64,000 nucleotides of DNA, from assembly GCA_900545545.1 (NCBI GenBank), contig UQZO01000002.1, positions 186,001 through 250,000 of the forward strand, given 5' to 3'. The notes below the pieces were generated by a model, which saw nothing but the letters and a program-made list of their open reading frames with translations, did not search any database and was not told where the DNA came from. The position numbers and the translations under genes were made by a program. The stretch is from an uncultured Subdoligranulum sp. GTDB taxonomy: Bacteria > Bacillota > Clostridia > Oscillospirales > Ruminococcaceae. Positions 1 to 7,308 of this stretch are shown here, piece by piece (position 1 is the stretch's first letter; every line of letters begins with the position of its first letter).

Positions 1-772
1 TCATCCAGTAACCGGCCGTGATACGGCAAAAAATCGTTTCGGTCACATCGCCCAGGAAAGCGCCTATAAAGAAGAGCAGCACGATCTTGTAGGGGCTGCA
101 CCCGGCGGCAAATACCGTGGATTTGGCTTTTTTCGGGTGTTCGAAGGTCAGGGTGGGGTGCGCCTTGGCCATACGGTTTTCCACGCTGCCCAGAATCCAC
201 AGCCCTGCGCGCAGCGTAAGGTTGGCCAGGCGGTTTTCCACCGCTTCGGCCGGGGGCCAGCGGTAGCGCAGGCCCAGCATGGTCAGGAAGGTACCGGCCG
301 CATCGATGATAAAGAGTACCAGCAGCACCCACAGCACCGCAACGCGCACGGTGGCAGGAATGAGGTTGAACAGGAACAGCAGCAGCGGGTTGCCCCATTT
401 GATGGTGATGACGCTGAGCGCGCCCCACAGGACCGAAGCCCCCAGGCAGATATAGCCGTCCAGGTTGAACTTACGGTCGCTGTAGTCCCACCAGCGGGTA
501 CCGCTGACCCGTTCCAGAATATGGCCGGCCCCCCATTCCAGCACGGTGGCATACACCATACTGAGGACAAACAGGAAGAACCAGCCTTGCTGCAGTTCAC
601 CCAGGGCAAAGCTGATGGTCAGCCCGCCCACGCCGTACAGGATGCACAGCGGGCCGTTGAGGACACCGCGGTCCTGATAGCGCCGCTTGCGCACGGCGGT
701 GGTGACCACTTCGCCCACCCAGCCCAAGAAGGAGTAGGCAAAAAACAGATAGATAAACTGATAGAATCCCAT
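1..772 (-). CDS. Putative ABC-transporter type IV (CmpB-like) membrane protein, C-terminus beyond the left edge
   Basis: The reading frame opens with ATG at 770-772 and stays open to the window edge, so about 257 residues are visible and the C-terminus is missing. The N-terminus MGFYQFIYLFFAYSFLGWVG, followed by the RGVLNGPLCILYG segment, matches the PF06541/COG4905 family of clostridial membrane proteins, annotated as putative ABC-transporter type IV; their substrate is unknown. Several hydrophobic helices are visible. A second related segment (GAFLGDVTETIFCRITAGYW) appears close to the edge, which suggests an internally duplicated protein. It lies 12 bases before the next minus-strand gene's stop, so the two may be co-transcribed. 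Family assignment is good; function is open. Confidence 0.75.
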   Translation of the reverse strand, partial: MGFYQFIYLFFAYSFLGWVGEVVTTAVRKRRYQDRGVLNGPLCILYGVGGLTISFALGELQQGWFFLFVLSMVYATVLEWGAGHILERVSGTRWWDYSDRKFNLDGYICLGASVLWGALSVITIKWGNPLLLFLFNLIPATVRVAVLWVLLVLFIIDAAGTFLTMLGLRYRWPPAEAVENRLANLTLRAGLWILGSVENRMAKAHPTLTFEHPKKAKSTVFAAGCSPYKIVLLFFIGAFLGDVTETIFCRITAGYWM

Positions 773-784
773 ACAAAGCTCCTC

Positions 785-1780
785 TTATTCACAGGTCAAG
801 CGGCGGCCGGGGGTATCCTCGCTGACATAACGGGTGGTGCGGCTCATCTGGTTATCCAGCGTCTGCCCTGCGGCAAACCGCCGCAGGTTGTGCGCAAAGA
901 TTTCCACAATGTTTTCCAGCGTGCGGGGCAGGCTGAACCGCCCCGAAATGTGCGGGGTGATGAGCACGGTGTCCAGCCCCCACAGCGGGTGGTCCGGCGG
1001 CAGCGGCTCGGGGTCGGTGACATCCAGCGCCGCGCCGTACAGCGCGCCGCTCTGCACCGCTTCGGCCAGAGCGTCGGCATCCACCGTAGTCCCCCGGCCC
1101 ACATTGATCAGAATCGCCCCGCGCTTGCAGCGGGCCAGGCGGGCGGCATCGAACATCCGGTAAGTTTCCGGCGTGCCGGGCAGGCTCAGCGCCACCAGGT
1201 CGGCCTGGGGCAGTTCCTCGTCCAGATGGTCGGTATCCACCACCCGCAGGCAGTAGTCGGGGCAATCGGCCGCATGACGGCGCACCCCCACGACTTCAGC
1301 CCCCAGCAGGTGGGCCCGCCGGGCAAAGCTGGCGCCGATATCCCCCATGCCGACGCAGAGCACCCGCGCCCCGGCGATGGAGCGCACCGGCCGTTCGATG
1401 GCATTCCATTCATGGCGGTGCTGGCGGTCCCGGTAGAGCACCAGGTCTTTGGCCAGGGCCAGCCACATGCCCAGCATCCACTCGCTGATGGCCAGGCCGT
1501 AAGCGCCGGTGGCGTTGGTTACCACACAGTCAGCCGGGAGCACCCCGGGTTCCAGATAGGGGTCCGGCCCCGCAAAGTTGGACTGGAACCAGGCGAGGTG
1601 CTGATTCTGCCGGATGAGTTCCACCGGCACATTGCCGAGAATGGCATCCGCCCAGAGAATTTCCTCCAGGGTGACGGTTTCCTGGGTAGTAAAACAATAG
1701 GCAAACTGCGGTGCTGCCTGCCGGATGGTTTCGCGCTGCGCCTGGGAAAGCGGCAGCGCCACAAGGATGTGTTTTTCCAT
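785..1780 (-). CDS. D-isomer specific 2-hydroxyacid dehydrogenase (331 aa)
   Basis: This NAD(P)-dependent oxidoreductase would interconvert a 2-keto acid and a D-2-hydroxy acid in the cytoplasm. The Rossmann nucleotide motif is visible as VGMGDIGASFARRAHLLGAE around residues 142-161. The catalytic region LINVGRGTTVDADAL and the conserved ITPHISGRF (catalytic His) follow in the expected order, and the length is normal for the family. The N-terminal half is the usual flavodoxin-like substrate domain. The start at 1780 is preceded by AGAGGAA. Substrate cannot be read from sequence; it could be a phosphoglycerate dehydrogenase-like or a hydroxypyruvate/glyoxylate reductase-like enzyme. Confidence 0.88.
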   Translation of the reverse strand: MEKHILVALPLSQAQRETIRQAAPQFAYCFTTQETVTLEEILWADAILGNVPVELIRQNQHLAWFQSNFAGPDPYLEPGVLPADCVVTNATGAYGLAISEWMLGMWLALAKDLVLYRDRQHRHEWNAIERPVRSIAGARVLCVGMGDIGASFARRAHLLGAEVVGVRRHAADCPDYCLRVVDTDHLDEELPQADLVALSLPGTPETYRMFDAARLARCKRGAILINVGRGTTVDADALAEAVQSGALYGAALDVTDPEPLPPDHPLWGLDTVLITPHISGRFSLPRTLENIVEIFAHNLRRFAAGQTLDNQMSRTTRYVSEDTPGRRLTCE

Positions 1781-1816
1781 AGGATTCCTCTTACTTTTAT
1801 ATTCTTGAAAAAGGGG

Positions 1817-2434
1817 TCATACGCCCCGCTCCTGCTTGCTGAAGACACAGCCGCAGTAGTCCTGGCGGTAAAGGCCGTACTCGGTACTGAGCTGCAGGCT
1901 GCGCTTGTAGCCGTCCTTTTTGCGGAACTCACTGGGCAAAAAACGTACCCCATATTTTTGGCCCAGTTCCTCGCCCAGCGCATTGATGCGCACAGGGTCT
2001 TTCATGGGCGAGATGGAAAGGGTGGTGCAGAACCAGGCAAAGCCGTGCTGTGCAGCATACCGGGCCGTCTGTTCCAGCCGCAGGCGGTAACAGACGGTGC
2101 AGCGCTCCCCTTTTTCGGGTTCCTGTTCCAGCCCCTTGACGGCGTCGTAAAACTCCTGGGGTTCATAGGGCAGCTCCACCACCGGGAAACGATACCCGGC
2201 CTGCTGCACAAAACGTTCCAGCTCCGCTTCCCGGCGGTGATACTCTGCCGGGGGATAGATATTGGGATTATAATACAGAATGGTAAGGTCAAAATGATCG
2301 GCCAGCCGTTCCAGCGTGGCGCTGGAGCAGGGCGCACAGCAGGCATGCAGCAACAGTCTGGGACGGGCTTTTTCTGCGTCCAGCTGCTGCAGGACCTTTT
2401 CCATGGCAAGCTGATAATTGATGCGGTTGGGCAT
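1817..2434 (-). CDS. queH: Epoxyqueuosine reductase QueH (205 aa)
   Basis: QueH is the non-cobalamin enzyme that reduces epoxyqueuosine to queuosine in tRNA anticodons. The family signature HACCAPC lies near residue 29 of the protein starting at 2434. Further conserved cysteines are in the ERCTVCYRLRL motif and in YCGCVFSKQE at the C-terminus, which in this family bind an iron-sulfur cluster. The start MPNRINYQLAMEKV was chosen because it is preceded by GAGGAA six bases upstream. A longer open frame reaches 2563 but its extra N-terminus is not family-like. Confidence 0.9.
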   Translation of the reverse strand: MPNRINYQLAMEKVLQQLDAEKARPRLLLHACCAPCSSATLERLADHFDLTILYYNPNIYPPAEYHRREAELERFVQQAGYRFPVVELPYEPQEFYDAVKGLEQEPEKGERCTVCYRLRLEQTARYAAQHGFAWFCTTLSISPMKDPVRINALGEELGQKYGVRFLPSEFRKKDGYKRSLQLSTEYGLYRQDYCGCVFSKQERGV

Positions 2435-2612
2435 AGCAGTTCCTCGATTGTTCCTTTCTGCCCGGCCCGTCGGCCGGGGAACGTCTTCTTTTCCCATGAT
2501 AGCATATACGGCACACTTTTGCATCAGATTCCTGTTATTTTGTCGCCACTTTTTTTGCAGCACAGCGTTTTTCTTCGATTTAAAGTTTTTTCGAATTTCT
2601 TTTGCAATTTGT

Positions 2613-2642
2613 TGAAAGTTCTTTCACCTCTTTGTCACAAAG
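2613..2642. promoter_or_regulatory. Two adjacent perfect palindromes upstream of a promoter
   Basis: TGAAAGTTCTTTCA (2613-2626) and CTTTGTCACAAAG (2630-2642) are both perfect inverted repeats. The second contains the TTGTCA hexamer used here as a -35 element. Their position suggests operators, but no regulator can be named. Confidence 0.45.
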
Positions 2643-2659
2643 TGCCGATATACTATAAG
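2632..2659 (+). promoter_or_regulatory. Promoter-like TTGTCA-16-TATAAG
   Basis: The -35 hexamer is at 2632-2637 and the -10 at 2654-2659 with 16 bases between. Transcription would start near 2666 and run into the terminator at 2742-2786. Confidence 0.45.
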
Positions 2660-2790
2660 CGTCCTCAGGAAGGGAGCAGGGACCCGACCTGAGGCAGGGA
2701 CCCCAAGTTTTTTCATCCATACTCCTCTTTTCTTTTGACACCAAAGCGGCACAGGCCAAAAGCCCGTGCCGCTTTGGCGTTTTTCGCCGT
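2660..2790 (+). ncRNA. Candidate small RNA of about 125 nt
   Basis: A promoter-like pair precedes, and a strong intrinsic terminator ends, a stretch with no open reading frame preceded by a ribosome binding site. The 5' part contains the inverted repeat CCTCAGG/CCTGAGG (arms 2663-2669 and 2689-2695) and two copies of GCAGGGACCC. It is not a recognisable SRP RNA, T-box or known riboswitch. It could also be an attenuated leader of the gene at 2963, although that gene has its own promoter downstream of the terminator. Confidence 0.35.
2742..2786 (+). terminator. Intrinsic terminator
   Basis: The stem CCAAAGCGGCAC pairs with GTGCCGCTTTGG and is followed by a run of five T. The T run is only on the plus strand, so the transcript it ends comes from the left. 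Confidence 0.75.
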
Positions 2791-2817
2791 AAACGGACAT
2801 TTTTCTGCCCTGCAGAC

Positions 2818-2846
2818 TTGCCAAACCAGTTAAAAAAAGGTAGAAT
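2818..2846 (+). promoter_or_regulatory. Promoter of the activator gene, TTGCCA-17-TAGAAT
   Basis: The hexamers are at 2818-2823 and 2841-2846. They give a leader of about 110 nt before the ATG at 2963, which has AGGAGG ten bases upstream. Confidence 0.6.
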
Positions 2847-2962
2847 AAGATGATATGGTATCGGTAGGAGTAGGCGTTTTTCTTGCTCTGCATCGAGGAA
2901 AGTTTCGGTGCATCGATATCCTGTCCCGCAATTTCCCGTTTACCGCAGGAGGTTACACCCTT

Positions 2963-5896
2963 ATGAGAGTTGGTTTGGACATTGGTTCCACGACCATTAA
3001 ATGTGTGGTGCTGAACGATGCTGGTGAAATCGTATTTTCCACCTATGAGCGTCATTTCAGCCATATTTTGGAAAAAGGAAAGGCCCTGCTGGAAAAAGTA
3101 GCGGCCGAATATCTGCCCGACGGCCGCGCCTACCTGGCCATCTCCGGTTCCGCCGGTATGGGCCTGGCCGACAGCTGCAAAGTGCCCTTTGTACAGGAAG
3201 TGTTTGCCACCCGCGTGGCTGCCAACCGCCTGGTGCCCGGCACCGACTGCATCATCGAGCTGGGCGGCGAGGATGCCAAGATCCTCTTTCTGACCGGCGG
3301 CACCGAGGTGCGCATGAACGGTAGCTGCGCCGGCGGCACCGGTGCCTTCATTGACCAGATGGCCACCCTGTTGAAGATGGGGGCCGACGAGATGGACAAG
3401 GCCGCCCAGACCGCCACCCGTACCTACACCATCGCCAGCCGCTGCGGCGTCTTTGCCAAGAGCGACATCCAGCCGCTGATCAACCAGGGCGCCCAGGCCG
3501 GTGACATCGCTGCTTCCATCTACCAGGCCGTGGTCAACCAGACTATCGCCGGCCTGGCCCAGGGCCGCCCCATCAAGGGCAACATCGTCTATCTGGGTGG
3601 CCCGCTGACCTTCAGCAAAACGCTGCGGGAAAGCTTTGACAAAACCCTGGGCGTGAAGGGCCTCTGCCCCGAAAACAGCCTGCTGTTCGTGGCCATGGGC
3701 GCCTCCTTCTACGCCGACGAGGAGTCCGACCTGCACGAGGTGGCCCGCCGCCTGGACGACTACAGCGCCACCGCCACCTACGTGAGCCTGCCGCCGCTGT
3801 TCGCCAACCAGCAGGAGTACGAGGAATTCCACGCCCGGCACCTGAAAGCCACCGTGCCCTGCCTGCCTTTCAGCGCCCAGTGCGGGCCGGTACATATCGG
3901 CATCGACTCCGGTTCCACCACCATCAAGCTGGTGGTCATCGACCAGAACGCCAACATCCTGTTTGAGAGCTACCGCCCCAACCTGGGTAACCCGGTACCG
4001 CTGGTGCGGGAAACGCTGCTGAAACTCTACCAGGATCATCCCGGCCTGGAAATCGCCAGCGTGACCACCACCGGTTACGGCGAGGAACTGATCAAGAACG
4101 CTTTCCACTGTGACCGCGGTCTGGTGGAAACGGTGGCGCACTTTACCGCCGCCAAACACTTTATGCCCGACGTGGATTTCATCATCGACATCGGCGGCCA
4201 GGACATGAAGTGCTTCAAGATCGAGGACGGCGCCATCAGCAACATCTTCCTGAACGAGGCGTGCTCCTCCGGCTGCGGCAGCTTCTTGCAGACCTTCGCC
4301 CAGGCGCTGGGTTACGATGTGAAAGAGTTTGCCGCCCTGGGTCTGTTTGCCGACAAACCCGTGGACCTGGGCAGCCGCTGCACCGTGTTCATGAACTCCT
4401 CGGTAAAGCAGGCGCAGAAGGATGGCGCCTCCATCCAGAACATCAGCGCCGGTCTTTCCATCTCCGTTGTCAAGAACGCCCTGTACAAGGTCATCCGCGC
4501 TTCCAGCCCCGAGGAACTGGGCCGCAACATCGTGGTCCAGGGCGGCACCTTCTACAATGAAGCGGTGCTGCGTGCCTTTGAGAAAGAGATGGGCGTGAAT
4601 GTCATCCGCCCCGACATCGCCGGTCTGATGGGCGCCTACGGCGCTGCCCTGCACGGATTGAGCCATGCAGGCAAAAACGCCCGCAGCAGCGTGCTGACCC
4701 AGGAGGAGCTGGAAAACTTCAGCCAGACCGTCAAGACCGTACAGTGCAACGGCTGCGGCAACCACTGCCAGCTGACCGTCAATACCTTTGCGGACGGCAA
4801 GCGCTTTATTTCCGGCAACCGCTGCGACAAACCGGTGACCGGCAAGGCCAACAGCGAGGAGCTGAACCTCTACGCCTACAAGCTCAAACTGCTGGAGGAC
4901 TACCGCAACGCCCCGGCGCCGGAGCACCCCCGGGCCAAAATCGGCATTCCGCTGTGCCTGAACATGTATGAACTGCTGCCCTTCTGGCATACCTTGTTTA
5001 CGAAGCTGGGCTTCCAGGTGGTGGTCAGCCCCTTCTCCAGCCGTAAACTCTACCAGTCGGGACAGGCCACCATTCCCAGCGATACCGCCTGCTTCCCTGC
5101 CAAGCTCAGCCACGGTCACATCCACTGGCTGGCCGAACAGGGCGTGGACGCCGTGTTCTACCCCTGCATGAGCTACAACCTGGACGAACACCTGGGCGAC
5201 AACCACTACAACTGCCCGGTGGTGGCCTACTATCCCGAAGTGCTGGCGGGCAACTGCCCCGAGCTGACGGATATCCCGCTGCTCTACGATTATTTCAATC
5301 TGGAACGCCGTAAGGATTTCTACAAGTATTTCTACCAGTCCATCAGCAAAACCTTCCCCGGGCTGGACAAGAAAGCCGTGCACGCCGCCATTGACGCTGC
5401 CTACGACGAGTACGCCCGCCACATGCAGCAGGTGCGCGACAAGGGCACCGAGATCATTGCCGAAGCCCGCAAAGAGGGCAAACACATCATCGTACTGGCG
5501 GGGCGCCCCTACCATGTGGACCCCGAGGTCAACCACGGCATCGACCAGCTGATCATCCGTCAGGGTGCGGCCGTCGTCACCGAGGACTCGGTGAGCTGGC
5601 ACAAGGAGAAGTTCAAGACCTCGGTGCTGAACCAGTGGACCTACCACAGCCGCCTGTACGCCGCCGCCAAGTACTGCATCTCCCAGCCTGATATGGACCT
5701 GGTGCAGCTGGTTTCCTTCGGCTGCGGCCTGGACGCCATTACCACCGACGAGACCCGCGAGATCCTGCAGGCCGGGAACAAACTGTACACCCAGCTGAAG
5801 ATTGACGAGATCACCAACCTGGGTGCCGTCAACATCCGTCTGCGCAGCCTGTTCGCCGCGCTGGAAGAACGCCGCGAAGCCGCCGCTCAGGCGTAA
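2963..5896 (+). CDS. 2-hydroxyacyl-CoA dehydratase activator-like protein with two BcrA/BadF ATPase domains (977 aa)
   Basis: The protein carries two ASKHA-type activator domains in tandem. The first has DIGSTTIKCVV near residue 5 and CAGGTGAFIDQMA near residue 125. The second has IDSGSTTIKLVVID near residue 312 and ACSSGCGSFLQTFA near residue 430. The cysteines of those loops would hold the bridging [4Fe-4S] cluster in the HgdC/BcrA family. A DUF2229-type C-terminal part follows (NGCGNHCQLTV, then cysteine-rich segments). HgdC-type proteins use ATP to fire single electrons into radical dehydratases or reductases. The start at 2963 has AGGAGG upstream; in-frame ATG codons further up are not supported. 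It is followed after 36 bases by a HgdB-like gene, clearly one operon. The substrate of this two-domain family is not known to me. Confidence 0.87.
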   Translation: MRVGLDIGSTTIKCVVLNDAGEIVFSTYERHFSHILEKGKALLEKVAAEYLPDGRAYLAISGSAGMGLADSCKVPFVQEVFATRVAANRLVPGTDCIIELGGEDAKILFLTGGTEVRMNGSCAGGTGAFIDQMATLLKMGADEMDKAAQTATRTYTIASRCGVFAKSDIQPLINQGAQAGDIAASIYQAVVNQTIAGLAQGRPIKGNIVYLGGPLTFSKTLRESFDKTLGVKGLCPENSLLFVAMGASFYADEESDLHEVARRLDDYSATATYVSLPPLFANQQEYEEFHARHLKATVPCLPFSAQCGPVHIGIDSGSTTIKLVVIDQNANILFESYRPNLGNPVPLVRETLLKLYQDHPGLEIASVTTTGYGEELIKNAFHCDRGLVETVAHFTAAKHFMPDVDFIIDIGGQDMKCFKIEDGAISNIFLNEACSSGCGSFLQTFAQALGYDVKEFAALGLFADKPVDLGSRCTVFMNSSVKQAQKDGASIQNISAGLSISVVKNALYKVIRASSPEELGRNIVVQGGTFYNEAVLRAFEKEMGVNVIRPDIAGLMGAYGAALHGLSHAGKNARSSVLTQEELENFSQTVKTVQCNGCGNHCQLTVNTFADGKRFISGNRCDKPVTGKANSEELNLYAYKLKLLEDYRNAPAPEHPRAKIGIPLCLNMYELLPFWHTLFTKLGFQVVVSPFSSRKLYQSGQATIPSDTACFPAKLSHGHIHWLAEQGVDAVFYPCMSYNLDEHLGDNHYNCPVVAYYPEVLAGNCPELTDIPLLYDYFNLERRKDFYKYFYQSISKTFPGLDKKAVHAAIDAAYDEYARHMQQVRDKGTEIIAEARKEGKHIIVLAGRPYHVDPEVNHGIDQLIIRQGAAVVTEDSVSWHKEKFKTSVLNQWTYHSRLYAAAKYCISQPDMDLVQLVSFGCGLDAITTDETREILQAGNKLYTQLKIDEITNLGAVNIRLRSLFAALEERREAAAQA

Positions 5897-5932
5897 GGGC
5901 CGTGCGCTTTCCCTGAAAAAGAGGCAAAGTAT

Positions 5933-7255
5933 ATGGAATATGTTACCCCCAATTTTACCAAAGACATGGTAAAAACCCATAAGATTCTGATCCCCAACAT
6001 GGCCGTGGTCCAGTTCCGCCTGATGCAGGCAGCGCTGGCCAGCGAAGGCTACCAGACCGAGGTACTGGGCAACTGCGGCAGCGAGGTGGCACAGCTGGGC
6101 CTGAAATACGTCCACAACGACACCTGCTACCCTGCCCTGCTGGTCATCGGCCAGTTTCTGGATGCCCTGAACAGCGGCAAGTATGACCTGGAGCACACGG
6201 CCCTGCTGATCACCCAGACGGGTGGCGGCTGCCGTGCTTCCAACTACATCAAGCTGCTGCGCAAGGCCCTGGTCAAGGCCGGTTACGGCAACATTCCGGT
6301 GGCATCGCTGAACTTCTCCGGCCTGGAAAAGGACAGCGGCCTGCCGCTGACCATTCCCCTGCTGCGCAAGGTCATTGCAGCCATCTTCTACGGCGATATG
6401 CTGGTGGCGCTGCGCAGCCAGACCGCCCCCTACGAAAACCACAAGGGCGACGCCGACGCCATGACCGAAAAGTGGATCGCCCGCATCCAGGAATGGATCC
6501 GCAGCGACCGCAACTACTCGGCCCCGGCGATGAAGAAGCAGTTTCCTGCCATCGCCGCCGACTATGCCACCATCCCGGTCACCCGGGTGCCCAAGGTCAA
6601 GGTGGGCGTCGTGGGCGAGATCTACGTCAAGTACTCGCCCCTGGGCAACAACGACCTGGAAAAGTTCCTGGAAAGCCAGGACTGCGAGGTCAATCTGCCC
6701 GGCCTGATGGGCTTTGTGGAATACTGTGTGGCCAACACCCGCATTGACATCAACCTTTACGGCGGCAACAAGCTGCTTGCCGGTGGTGCCGATGCCTTCC
6801 TGGGCTGGCTGGATTCCATCGGTGTGGCCAGCTACGACGCCATGCGCCAGTACGGCTTCTATGCGCCGGGTTCCTTCCGGGAGCTGATGAAAAAGCCCGA
6901 GGGCATCATCTCGCTGGGCGCCAAGATGGGCGAAGGCTGGCTGCTCACCGCCGAAATGCTGGAACTGGTGGAGGGCGGCTACGGCAACATTGTCTGCGCC
7001 CAGCCCTTCGGCTGCCTGCCCAACCACATCGTGGGCAAGGGCATGATCAACAAGATCCGTGCCCTGCATCCCGAAGCCAACATCACCCCCGTGGACTATG
7101 ACCCCAGCGCCACCCGCGTCAACCAGGAAAACCGCATCAAGCTGATGCTGGCGGTTGCCCGCGAGCGGCTGACCCTGCCTGCCGAAGCCCCGGCCGCTTT
7201 GACCGCCGAGGAACTGGCCGGCGGCGCCCCCCAGCTGCAGACCACCGTGCAGTAA
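5933..7255 (+). CDS. 2-hydroxyacyl-CoA dehydratase (HgdB)-like protein (440 aa)
   Basis: The protein starts MEYVTPNFTKDMVKTHKILI and belongs with the DUF2229/2-hydroxyacyl-CoA dehydratase group, in many clostridia fused to the end of the protein encoded just upstream. Conserved cysteine-containing segments are VHNDTCYPALLV, TQTGGGCRASNYI and CAQPFGCLPNHIVGKGM, plausible cluster ligands. The start at 5933 has GAGG nearby. Here the fused form is split in two genes with a 36-base gap. The partner activator would supply electrons. Whether the pair dehydrates an acyl-CoA, reduces another substrate or acts as an electron carrier cannot be told from the sequence. Confidence 0.82.
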   Translation: MEYVTPNFTKDMVKTHKILIPNMAVVQFRLMQAALASEGYQTEVLGNCGSEVAQLGLKYVHNDTCYPALLVIGQFLDALNSGKYDLEHTALLITQTGGGCRASNYIKLLRKALVKAGYGNIPVASLNFSGLEKDSGLPLTIPLLRKVIAAIFYGDMLVALRSQTAPYENHKGDADAMTEKWIARIQEWIRSDRNYSAPAMKKQFPAIAADYATIPVTRVPKVKVGVVGEIYVKYSPLGNNDLEKFLESQDCEVNLPGLMGFVEYCVANTRIDINLYGGNKLLAGGADAFLGWLDSIGVASYDAMRQYGFYAPGSFRELMKKPEGIISLGAKMGEGWLLTAEMLELVEGGYGNIVCAQPFGCLPNHIVGKGMINKIRALHPEANITPVDYDPSATRVNQENRIKLMLAVARERLTLPAEAPAALTAEELAGGAPQLQTTVQ

Positions 7256-7267
7256 CCCTACTTACAG

Positions 7268-7306
7268 CAAACGCCCCGCACATCCAAAGATGTGCGGGGC
7301 GTTTTT
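7268..7306 (+). terminator. Intrinsic terminator of the activator operon
   Basis: The stem CGCCCCGCACATC / GATGTGCGGGGCG with a CAAA loop is followed by TTTTTG. It lies between two convergent operons. Confidence 0.85.
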
Positions 7307-7308
7307 GC

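Larger units (their letters stand above)
2435..2962. other. Non-coding interval with a candidate small RNA unit and the promoter of the downstream activator gene
   Basis: No protein gene is supported in these 528 bases. The interval holds two adjacent palindromes (2613-2626 and 2630-2642), a promoter-like pair at 2632-2659, a strong plus-strand terminator at 2742-2786, and a second promoter at 2818-2846 that can serve the gene starting at 2963. The minus-strand start region of queH lies at its left end. Confidence 0.6.

Noticed and set aside
2660..2700. SRP RNA-like GGAAGGGAGCAG stretch
   Set aside because: The 5' partner of the symmetric loop (AGG followed by three bases before GGAA) is absent and the surrounding helices of SRP RNA do not form.
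2624..7069. Very long open frame antisense to the activator operon
   Set aside because: It is a by-product of GC-rich codons on the plus strand; the plus-strand proteins have clear family motifs and ribosome binding sites.
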